Assembly (NCBI GenBank): GCA_000438115.1
Contig: FR903636.1
Coordinates: 45,824-83,789 of the forward strand
From: Prevotella sp. CAG:617
GTDB taxonomy: Bacteria; Bacteroidota; Bacteroidia; Bacteroidales; Bacteroidaceae
Reading direction: 5' to 3'
Length of the DNA stretch: 37,966 nt
In this document: positions 1-6,483 of the stretch, piece by piece
How positions within the stretch are numbered: position 1 is the stretch's first letter
Layout of the letters: every line of letters starts with the position of its first letter
Notes under the pieces: generated by a model
Database searches by the model: none
Told to the model about the DNA's origin: nothing
What the model saw: only the letters and a program-made list of their open reading frames with translations
Translations under genes and position numbers: made by a program

Positions 1-1
1 T

Positions 2-301
2 TCGTTAGCTTTGGATTTTGAAGGTGTGTATGCCTGTGCAGCAGATGCAGACGTTTGGGTCGTGAAGTATGGAGCGCCTGTCGATTTGACACGCTCTTCG
101 CTGGTGGCTGATTATCCGCCATACAATCGCTTTACGGCTTGGAAAAAAGGACAGATATACGGTTGTAATACGCTGAAGGTGCCCTATTATGACGAAACGC
201 CTTTTCATCCGGAGCGTTTGTTGGCCGATTGGATTAAAATGCTTCATCCGGAAGTGTTGCCACAATATCAGTTGAGGTATTTCAAACCGATGGCGTTATG
301 A
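2..301 (+). CDS. ABC transporter substrate-binding protein, C-terminal fragment (iron/cobalamin type)
   Basis: This is the last 99 residues of a protein that begins before the window; the frame is open from base 2 with no start needed. The sequence resembles the C-terminal lobe of periplasmic binding proteins of the FecB/BtuF class as found in Bacteroidetes: a run with DVWVVKYG, then YNRFTAWKKGQIYGCN, then the ending PYYDETPFHPERLLADWIKM followed by LHPE, which is the usual last helix of these proteins. Its stop codon overlaps the ATG of the FecCD permease (ATGA at 298-301), so the two are translationally coupled and should form one importer. The ligand (haem, siderophore, cobalamin) cannot be told from this fragment. 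Confidence 0.8.
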   Translation, partial: SLALDFEGVYACAADADVWVVKYGAPVDLTRSSLVADYPPYNRFTAWKKGQIYGCNTLKVPYYDETPFHPERLLADWIKMLHPEVLPQYQLRYFKPMAL

Positions 302-1305
302 AAACGAAGTTTTGTCTGCTCGCGTTGTTCTTATTGCTGGTCTTTTCATTGCTGGCCAATTTGTTTGTAGGCAGTATGCCGGTTCCGGCAGAGCAGGTGT
401 TTCGGTTGCTGGCCGGAGGGACTGATGTGGATGCCGGAGTCCGCTTTGTTGGGCTGGGGTCGCGTCTCCCGCAAGTGCTGACGGCCGCTTGTGCCGGTGC
501 GGCGCTGGCCATGTCTGGGTTGATGCTTCAGACGTTTTTTGGTAATGCCTTGGCTGATCCTTCAATTTTGGGCGTGCATTCCGGAGCCAGTCTGGGGGTG
601 GCTTTTGTCATGCTGTGGATGGGAGGCGGAGTGGCCCTGACGTCCAACCTTGCGCTGACGGGCATGCTGGTGGTGATGCTGGCTGCTTTTGCAGGTGCTG
701 TGGCGGCTTTGCTGGTGTTGCTCGTATGCAGTATGTGGCTGCACAACAGGCTGCTCCTGCTGATTGTGGGGATTATGATGGGGTATGCCACCTCGTCTGT
801 GGTGACGTTGTTGAATTTTTCTGCATCGGCCCAGAATATACATTCTTATGTATTGTGGGGAATGGGCGATTTCAGCAGTGTAACGTTCAATCGTTTGCCT
901 TTGTTGCTGGTGCCCTTAGGATTGTGTATGGCTGGTTTCCTGCTGGCCAAGCCGCTCAATGTCCTGTTGCTGGGTGAGCGGTATGCGGTTAATGCTGGCC
1001 TTAACATGCAAATGTTTAAGTGGCAGGTGCTGCTGCTTACGGGAGGCCTGTCGGCAGTAGTTACGGCTTTGTGCGGCCCAATAGCTTTTGTGGGGCTGGT
1101 TGTGCCTCATTTGACTAAATGGCTGTTTCATACGTCCGACCACCGCATCCTTCTGCCCGCGTGTGTGCTTGGCGGAGCATTTATCCTGACGTTGGCTCAC
1201 GGCGTTTGTCGCATGTTTCCGGAAACTTTGCCCATTAACAGTGTGATGCCCATCGTGGGCATTCCGGTTGTAGGTTGGGTGGTGTTCAGGCGTCGTTTGT
1301 CTTGA
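298..1305 (+). CDS. FecCD-family ABC transporter permease
   Basis: A 335-residue, very hydrophobic protein of the BtuC/FecC/FecD family, the inner-membrane channel of iron-siderophore, haem or vitamin B12 importers. Length and layout fit the family: an N-terminal membrane segment (about residues 5-25), a conserved stretch with SRLPQVLTAACAGAALAMSG (about 58-77), then NALADPSILGVHSGASLG, and the C-terminal FVGLVVPHLTK and LPINSVMPIVGIPVV regions. About nine to ten membrane segments are visible. It starts at the ATGA overlap with the binding-protein gene. The usual third partner, the FecE/BtuD ATPase, does not follow: the next gene is a convergent regulator whose 3' end overlaps this one by 20 bp. 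The ATPase may lie upstream of the window. Substrate unknown. Confidence 0.92.
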   Translation: MKTKFCLLALFLLLVFSLLANLFVGSMPVPAEQVFRLLAGGTDVDAGVRFVGLGSRLPQVLTAACAGAALAMSGLMLQTFFGNALADPSILGVHSGASLGVAFVMLWMGGGVALTSNLALTGMLVVMLAAFAGAVAALLVLLVCSMWLHNRLLLLIVGIMMGYATSSVVTLLNFSASAQNIHSYVLWGMGDFSSVTFNRLPLLLVPLGLCMAGFLLAKPLNVLLLGERYAVNAGLNMQMFKWQVLLLTGGLSAVVTALCGPIAFVGLVVPHLTKWLFHTSDHRILLPACVLGGAFILTLAHGVCRMFPETLPINSVMPIVGIPVVGWVVFRRRLS

Positions 1306-1951
1306 TGTGCTTGGGGATGATGTCGGGATATTTTTCCAGAAAATCATTGATGACCTGCAGGCCTTTGGCTGTGGCGCATCCCCGAAACAGGGTGACGACA
1401 ACATAATAGGAAATCTCTTTGATGTCGTATTTGCTGTCCAGATGTTTTTCAAACGTGTTTTCGAGTTGCAGATGCAGCAAATCAAGAATCAGGTCAAAGC
1501 GTACGTCGCTTCGGAACAATCCCTGAGCCTTTCCCTTTTCTAAAAATTTTACGGCTTCGGTCCGGTTCTGCTCAATATGTTTGTTCTTGAGTTCAATGAA
1601 ACGCGGATATTTTTGCAAGTCCCGGTAGAATTCGGGCGAGGTTTGGTTGAAGGCTTCAATTGAACTGACCATTTCCATGAAAACACGTTCCAATACGTTT
1701 CCGGCCTGGCGGTTAAGCTCTTTTTGCCGTTCCATTTCCTGCATGTGTTTGCAGGTGATGCATTCGTATATCAGTTCTTTCTTGTCTTCAAATACCTCGT
1801 AGAGCGTGCGCTTGGAAATGTTCAGGCGTTTGGCTATGTCGTCCATGCGTACAGCCTTGATGCCTTTTTCCTTAAAGGCTTCAAGTGCACTGACCGTGAT
1901 GCGACGGCGCAGTTCTACCTTGCTGTTTTCAGAATCTTTTGATTGGACCAT
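1286..1951 (-). CDS. TetR/AcrR-family transcriptional regulator
   Basis: A 221-residue DNA-binding regulator. Residues about 14-60 form the TetR helix-turn-helix domain (RRRITVSALEAFKEKGIKAV, then MDDIAKRLNISKRTLYEVFE with KKEL), and the rest is a helical ligand-binding and dimer domain with no recognisable ligand. The reading frame extends 58 codons further upstream, but that part is AT-rich and un-protein-like, so the ATG at 1951, just before MVQSKDSENS, was chosen; a good promoter sits 33 bp upstream. The gene converges on the FecCD permease (20-bp overlap of the ends) and is divergent from the small outer-membrane protein at 2237. Its target is unknown; the divergent neighbour or itself would be the first candidates. 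Confidence 0.88.
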   Translation of the reverse strand: MVQSKDSENSKVELRRRITVSALEAFKEKGIKAVRMDDIAKRLNISKRTLYEVFEDKKELIYECITCKHMQEMERQKELNRQAGNVLERVFMEMVSSIEAFNQTSPEFYRDLQKYPRFIELKNKHIEQNRTEAVKFLEKGKAQGLFRSDVRFDLILDLLHLQLENTFEKHLDSKYDIKEISYYVVVTLFRGCATAKGLQVINDFLEKYPDIIPKHIKTNDA

Positions 1952-1983
1952 ACCCGTAGGAAGCACATTTATGTTACTTTCCA

Positions 1984-2015
1984 CAAAAATACGAAAAAAC
2001 TTAAAGCATAGCAAA
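1984..2015 (-). promoter_or_regulatory. Bacteroidetes-type promoter for the TetR gene
   Basis: Read on the minus strand there is a TATTTTTG (-7 element, 1984-1991; consensus TAnnTTTG) and a TTTG (-33 element, 2012-2015) separated by exactly 20 bp. This is a full match to the consensus and lies 33 bp upstream of the ATG at 1951. Confidence 0.65.
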
Positions 2016-2152
2016 AAGTTTTCTGCCTTTTTCTGAGGAAAAATGGAAGCATAAGCTCTGACGGAACCGACAGGGAGAAAAAAGAAAATGTTACGAAGCA
2101 ACCTGCAGAAAAAAACAAAAAGCATGTTGCGATTGAGCGCGAAGCTGCCATT

Positions 2153-2166
2153 TTAATTCATATTAA
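2153..2166. other. Short inverted repeat, possible operator
   Basis: TTAAT-TCAT-ATTAA is a 5-bp inverted repeat with a 4-bp centre in the divergent region between the TetR gene and the small outer-membrane protein gene. It lies about 34 bp upstream of the -7 element at 2200. It is AT-rich and short, so chance is a real possibility; it is listed only as a candidate binding site for the neighbouring regulator. Confidence 0.2.
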
Positions 2167-2199
2167 CATGATACGGATAGTAAAAGCGTATAATTTCTG

Positions 2200-2207
2200 T
2201 ATATTTG
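2200..2207 (+). promoter_or_regulatory. -7 promoter element (TATATTTG) for the gene at 2237
   Basis: TATATTTG matches the TAnnTTTG consensus exactly and lies 29 bp before the ATG at 2237. No clear TTTG was found at the -33 position, so only this half is well supported. Confidence 0.5.
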
Positions 2208-2236
2208 TTCCACTAATCAAACCAAAAGTAGTAAAT

Positions 2237-2731
2237 ATGAAAGCAAGTTTGAAAAAAATGCTGATGAGCCTGTTCTTTGTAGGAGCAGCTTTTACGGCAA
2301 GTGCCCAGAGCACGCCGCATTCGTTCGGTATTCATTTTGGTGGTTCGACATGGGATTTGGAATATCAATATCATTTCAGCCAGAAAAACTTTTTGGACGT
2401 AACGGCAGGAGCCTTTATGTATAACGACGGTTTTAATGCCACGGCCACGTATAACTGGAATATCAAACAGTGGGATCACTGGTGTGACAAGATTTCCTGG
2501 AAGTTATGGGGTGGAGTCGGCGGCCAGATCGGATGGACGCAGTGGGATAAATATGACGGCGTTTATCTGGGCCCGATGGCTGATTTGGGCTTCGGATTTA
2601 CGGGAAAGAATGTGCCGTTTACCTTTGGCGTAGATTATCGTCCGGCCTTCTTGCTTTGTATCGGTAACGAAACGGGAATCCTGACTCCCGGTTTCTATAA
2701 TCTGGGCCTTACGCTGACCTATCAGTTCTGA
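2237..2731 (+). CDS. Small secreted/outer-membrane beta-barrel protein, function unknown
   Basis: A 164-residue protein with a clear signal peptide (KK, then a hydrophobic stretch LMSLFFVGAAFTASA, cleavage likely before QST). The mature part is rich in aromatic and glycine residues in alternating short strands (SFGIHFGGSTWDLEYQYHF, KLWGGVGGQIGWTQW, TFGVDYRPAFLL) and ends in YQF, with the C-terminal aromatic residue usual for outer-membrane barrels. I do not recognise a specific function; the size suggests an eight-stranded barrel of the outer-membrane beta-barrel/OmpW-like kind. The frame opens at 2168, but the ATG at 2237 is preferred because the signal peptide starts there and the -7 element lies just upstream. 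It is monocistronic, followed by a strong terminator. Confidence 0.8.
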   Translation: MKASLKKMLMSLFFVGAAFTASAQSTPHSFGIHFGGSTWDLEYQYHFSQKNFLDVTAGAFMYNDGFNATATYNWNIKQWDHWCDKISWKLWGGVGGQIGWTQWDKYDGVYLGPMADLGFGFTGKNVPFTFGVDYRPAFLLCIGNETGILTPGFYNLGLTLTYQF

Positions 2732-2771
2732 CGAGGCATCCAGCACGGTTCTTATTTTTTTGATATATGAT

Positions 2772-2810
2772 AGTCGGCACGTTGTGAGAACAAGGTGCCG
2801 ACTTCTTTTT
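2772..2810 (+). terminator. Rho-independent terminator of the small outer-membrane protein gene
   Basis: AGTCGGCAC (2772-2780) pairs perfectly with GTGCCGACT (2795-2803), with a further TTG/CAA pairing inside, and is followed directly by TCTTTTTT. It starts 41 bp after the stop codon at 2731. Confidence 0.85.
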
Positions 2811-3060
2811 TCCAGGTGCCGGAAAAATTTTTTTTTGAGCCGGCTTTTTTCGTCGCTCGCCACGCACGACAACGTAAAAACATCGGAAGAGGCAGAAGCG
2901 CGCTAAAGCCTTTTCAAGAAAACGGCAGAGATGCTTTTTTTTGACAACTGAATACGTCAAAATGGCGTAAAGAAAACAAAAAGTATGTATAAAGTGCTTT
3001 TTTTGTACAGATAGTAACGAAATAAAAAATATTTTTCGGCATAAAAAATGATTCAATCAT

Positions 3061-3068
3061 TAACTTTG
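3061..3068 (+). promoter_or_regulatory. -7 promoter element (TAACTTTG) for malic enzyme
   Basis: TAACTTTG fits TAnnTTTG exactly and lies 52 bp upstream of the ATG at 3121. A matching TTTG at the -33 position was not found. Confidence 0.5.
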
Positions 3069-3120
3069 CCTTACTTAAAAAAACCTTACTTAAAAAAGAA
3101 GAATCGAAACAAAATATACC

Positions 3121-5412
3121 ATGGTAAAGATAACGAAAGAAGCAGCCTTGCTTTATCACGCTCAGGGAAAACCTGGAAAAATAGAAGTGACTCCCACCAA
3201 GCCTTATCGTACACAGACCGACCTTTCGCTGGCTTATTCGCCCGGCGTGGCCGAACCCTGTCTGGAGATTCAGAAGAATCAGGAAGACGTATATAAATAT
3301 ACGAACAAGGGTAATTTGGTTGCCGTTATTTCTAACGGAACAGCCGTGTTGGGCTTGGGCGACATAGGAGCCATGTCAGGCAAACCGGTGATGGAAGGAA
3401 AGAGCCTGCTCTTTAAGATTTACGCCGGGGTTGATGCCTTTGACATCGAGGTGAACGAAAAAGATCCTGAAAAATTCATTCAGGCAGTCAAGGCCATAGC
3501 TCCGACTTTTGGCGGTATCAATCTGGAAGACATCAAGGCACCGGAGTGTTTTGAAATAGAACGCCGCCTGAAGGAGGAACTGGACATCCCCGTCATGCAT
3601 GACGACCAGCACGGCACGGCCATCATATCGGCCGCCGGACTGCTGAATGCTCTTGAGGTAGCCGGAAAGAAAATTGAAGAAGCACGCTTCGTGGTCAACG
3701 GTGCCGGAGCCGCAGCCATTTCCTGCACCCGTCTTTACTGCTCTTTCGGCGCGCGTCGCGAAAACATTGTCATGCTTGACTCCAAAGGCGTCATTACGGC
3801 CGACCGCCCCAACCTGACGGAGCAGAAACGCGAATTTGCCACCTCGCGCACGGACGTGCATACGCTGGAAGAAGCCGTTCGGGGTGCCGACGTTTTTGTC
3901 GGCCTTTCCAAAGGCAACGTGCTGACAAAGGATATGGTACGCTCCATGGCCGAAAAGCCCATTATCTTTGCGCTGGCCAATCCCGTACCCGAAATTTCGT
4001 ATGAGGACGCCAAGGAGGCTCGTCCCGACGTACTGATGAGTACGGGTCGCACCGACTATCCGAATCAGATTAACAACGTAATCGGTTTCCCCTATATATT
4101 CCGCGGCGCACTCGATACCGCAGCCAAGGCCATCAATGAGGAAATGAAGCTGGCTGCCGCCCGTGCCATTGCCGACCTGGCCAAGCGCCCTGTGCCCGAC
4201 ATTGTCAATCGTGCCTACCACGTGCGCAGTTTTACGTTCGGACCGGATTATTTTATTCCGAAACCCGTAGATCCTCGTCTGATTACCGAAGTGTCCATGG
4301 CTGTGGCCAAAGCCGCCATGGAGAGTGGCGTGGCCCGTCGGCGCATCACCGACTGGAAGGCCTATCGCCAGCATTTGCGTGAACTGATGGGGCAGGAAAG
4401 CAAATTCGTACAGAATCTTTACGATACCGCCCGACTGGAGCCGAAACGCGTGGTCTTTGCCGAAGGAACCCACCCCAAAATGCTTGAAGCCGCCGTGCAG
4501 GCCAAGGAGGAGGGTATCTGCCATCCTATTTTGCTGGGTAATCGTGAGACTATCCGCAATATGGCAGCCGATATGAAGTTGAATCTGGAAAACGTTGAGG
4601 TAATCGACCTGCGTGCTGACGATCAGCAGGAGCGCCGTATGCATTATGCCGAAATCCTGGCCCAAAAGCGCCAGCGTGAGGGATACACGCTTCAGGAAGC
4701 TACCGACAAGCTGTATGAGCGTAATTATTTCGGAATGATGATGGTGGAAACGGGCGATGCCGATGCCTTTATAACCGGACTTTATACCAAATATTCAAAT
4801 ACCATCAAAGTGGCCAAGGACGTCATTGGTATTCGCAAAGGGTATAACCATTTCGGTACCATGCATCTGATTCATTCAAAGAAAGGCGTGCTGTTTTTAG
4901 CCGATACGCTGATCAACCGGCATCCGGATACGGAAACAATGGTAGATATAGCCAAACTGAGTGCATCAACGGTACGTTTCTTCAACCGTACTCCGGTCAT
5001 GGCCATGCTTTCATATTCCAATTTCGGGTCAGACAAAGTGGGCAGTCCCGCTTCTATCCATGAAGCAGTGGCCAAAATGCAGGAATCATATCCTGACTTG
5101 GCTATTGACGGTGAGATGCAGGTTAACTTTGCGCTTGACAGAGATCTGCGTGACGAGAAATATCCGTTTACCCGTCTTAAAGGTTTGGACGTCAACACCT
5201 TGGTGTTCCCCAACTTGAGTTCGGCCAACTCGTCGTATAAGATGATCAAGAGCATGGTGGACGATGCTGAAGTTATCGGCCCGATTCAGATGGGACTGAA
5301 CAAACCTATTCATTTCACTGACTTCGAGTGCTCCGTACGGGATATCGTCAACATTACAGCCGTAGCCGTATTGGATGCCATCGTACAGGAGAAAAAGGAA
5401 AACAATAATTAA
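3121..5412 (+). CDS. maeB: NADP-dependent malic enzyme with C-terminal phosphotransacetylase-like domain
   Basis: A 763-residue MaeB-type enzyme converting malate and NADP+ to pyruvate, CO2 and NADPH in the cytoplasm. The N-terminal malic domain (about 15-165) contains DLSLAYSPGVAEPCL, SNGTAVLGLGDIGAMSGKPV and the metal-site region APECFEIE. The NAD(P)-binding domain (about 165-420) has the VNGAGAAAI dinucleotide loop. From about residue 430 (VVFAEGTHPKMLEAA) the protein is a complete phosphate acetyl/butyryltransferase fold, which in MaeB enzymes is thought to sense acetyl-CoA or acetyl-phosphate rather than catalyse. Length is standard for the fused form. The start MVKITKEAALLYHAQGKPGK agrees with the family. 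It is monocistronic: its promoter element lies 52 bp upstream and two stem-loops follow. Confidence 0.96.
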   Translation: MVKITKEAALLYHAQGKPGKIEVTPTKPYRTQTDLSLAYSPGVAEPCLEIQKNQEDVYKYTNKGNLVAVISNGTAVLGLGDIGAMSGKPVMEGKSLLFKIYAGVDAFDIEVNEKDPEKFIQAVKAIAPTFGGINLEDIKAPECFEIERRLKEELDIPVMHDDQHGTAIISAAGLLNALEVAGKKIEEARFVVNGAGAAAISCTRLYCSFGARRENIVMLDSKGVITADRPNLTEQKREFATSRTDVHTLEEAVRGADVFVGLSKGNVLTKDMVRSMAEKPIIFALANPVPEISYEDAKEARPDVLMSTGRTDYPNQINNVIGFPYIFRGALDTAAKAINEEMKLAAARAIADLAKRPVPDIVNRAYHVRSFTFGPDYFIPKPVDPRLITEVSMAVAKAAMESGVARRRITDWKAYRQHLRELMGQESKFVQNLYDTARLEPKRVVFAEGTHPKMLEAAVQAKEEGICHPILLGNRETIRNMAADMKLNLENVEVIDLRADDQQERRMHYAEILAQKRQREGYTLQEATDKLYERNYFGMMMVETGDADAFITGLYTKYSNTIKVAKDVIGIRKGYNHFGTMHLIHSKKGVLFLADTLINRHPDTETMVDIAKLSASTVRFFNRTPVMAMLSYSNFGSDKVGSPASIHEAVAKMQESYPDLAIDGEMQVNFALDRDLRDEKYPFTRLKGLDVNTLVFPNLSSANSSYKMIKSMVDDAEVIGPIQMGLNKPIHFTDFECSVRDIVNITAVAVLDAIVQEKKENNN

Positions 5413-5421
5413 AGAAAAACG

Positions 5422-5445
5422 CCCGGCGACGCTTGTCCTGCCGGG
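5422..5445 (+). terminator. GC-rich stem-loop after maeB
   Basis: CCCGGC (5422-5427) pairs with GCCGGG (5440-5445) ten bases after the malic enzyme stop codon. No T-run follows, so it is more likely a transcript-end stabiliser or a weak terminator than a full intrinsic one. Confidence 0.45.
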
Positions 5446-5491
5446 ATAGATATCCAGACGATAAAAGACGAATCATACTCAACACTTAAAT

Positions 5492-5554
5492 ATGCGCGGG
5501 TATAGCTGAATTCTGCAAAAAATGAGAGCGGAGCGGCTGTACCCGCGCATTTTC
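5492..5554 (+). terminator. Long stem-loop between maeB and the polysaccharide export genes
   Basis: ATGCGCGGGTATAGC (5492-5506) pairs with GCTGTACCCGCGCAT (5536-5550): fifteen pairs in RNA including one U-G, around a 29-nt purine-rich loop. TTTTC follows. It lies upstream of the promoter at 5584-5615, so it belongs to the 3' end of the malic enzyme transcript, where it probably terminates or protects it. Confidence 0.55.
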
Positions 5555-5583
5555 ATGAAACAACTATTAAAAAGTATGTCATC

Positions 5584-5615
5584 TTTGGTCTTATTTAAAA
5601 TAAGTTGTACTTTTG
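5584..5615 (+). promoter_or_regulatory. Bacteroidetes-type promoter for the polysaccharide export operon
   Basis: TTTG (5584-5587) and TACTTTTG (5608-5615) are separated by exactly 20 bp, a full match to the -33/-7 consensus. The 5' leader to the ATG at 5654 would be about 30 nt. Confidence 0.7.
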
Positions 5616-5653
5616 CATGTTAAAATTATAAACTACAAAAACTTTCTCGAGTA

Positions 5654-6466
5654 ATGCGGAAACTTGGTTTTTTGGGAATCCTGATAATGGTGATTTCATT
5701 TACTTCTTGTGTATCCAATAAAGATATGACGTATCTGCAAGGCGTGGAGCAGCAGTATGCCCAATATCGTGACATGACCACCACTTATAGTTTGAAAATC
5801 GGTGCAGACGACCAGTTGGCTATTTCAATTACGAGTCGTGACAACAAGCTGATTAGTATTTTCAACAATCAGACTCTGATTGGTTCGGGTGTAGGTTCAT
5901 CACAGGCCAGTACGCAGAACACACAGGCCGGAGTATCTTATTTTACGGTAGACAAGGATGGCTATATCCGATTCCCGATATTCGGTAAGATCAAGGCGGC
6001 CGGTTATTCAGTCGATGAATTGTCAGACATGCTGGCCCAGCGTATACGTCAGGAAGGATACATACAGGATGCCATTGTAACAACGCGTATTATAAACTAC
6101 CGTGTAACGGTGTTGGGAGCCGTTAAGAATCCGGGCGTTGTGCAGAATACTACGGGAGAGCGCATGACCATTCTGGAAATTTTGGGAAAGGCCGGCGATT
6201 TGACCAATGTGGCCTTCAGAAAGAATGTAAAGGTCATTCGTGAGCAGGACGGCCAGCGCATAAGCTATACGATAGACTTGACTGACCCCTCCAGTGTGTT
6301 TAATTCTCCTGCTTATTTCGTAAAACAGAATGACCTGATTTATGTAGAGGCCAACAAGTCGGAGCGTGTTAAGGGTAGTACGGGCTATACCTATCTCTCG
6401 GTAGTAGGTTCGTTTGTAAGTATCGTGGCTTCAGTCGCTTCGTTAATCATTTCACTAACTCGATAA
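5654..6466 (+). CDS. wza: Polysaccharide export lipoprotein, Wza/BexD family
   Basis: A 270-residue outer-membrane-associated lipoprotein that should form the exit channel for an exported capsule or exopolysaccharide. The signal peptide ends in a lipobox (ISFTSC, lipidated Cys19). Residues about 45-150 form the Poly_export domain (YSLKIGADDQLAISITSRDN, later FTVDKDGYIRFPIFGKI), followed by one SLBB-type domain (RVTVLGAVKNPGVVQ, then GERMTILEILGKAGDLT). The C-terminal 25 residues (LSVVGSFVSIVASVASLII) form a hydrophobic helix, in the place where E. coli Wza has its membrane-spanning helix. It is followed after 17 bp by the tyrosine-kinase gene, the normal partner order. It is shorter than E. 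coli Wza, as usual in Bacteroidetes. No glycosyltransferases are adjacent. Confidence 0.92.
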   Translation: MRKLGFLGILIMVISFTSCVSNKDMTYLQGVEQQYAQYRDMTTTYSLKIGADDQLAISITSRDNKLISIFNNQTLIGSGVGSSQASTQNTQAGVSYFTVDKDGYIRFPIFGKIKAAGYSVDELSDMLAQRIRQEGYIQDAIVTTRIINYRVTVLGAVKNPGVVQNTTGERMTILEILGKAGDLTNVAFRKNVKVIREQDGQRISYTIDLTDPSSVFNSPAYFVKQNDLIYVEANKSERVKGSTGYTYLSVVGSFVSIVASVASLIISLTR

Positions 6467-6483
6467 TTTTTTATATTGCGGAT

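Larger units (their letters stand above)
2732..3120. other. Intergenic region of 389 bp
   Basis: This stretch holds the terminator at 2772-2810 and the promoter element for malic enzyme near its right end. In between it is AT-rich with several T-runs, including one of nine at about 2828-2836, and a second GCCGGC followed by a T-run at about 2840-2850. No coding potential is convincing on either strand. Confidence 0.6.

Noticed and set aside
3376..4665. A 429-codon open frame on the minus strand
   Set aside because: It lies wholly antisense to malic enzyme, whose domains are unmistakable; its translation has no recognisable domain and reflects codon bias of the real gene.
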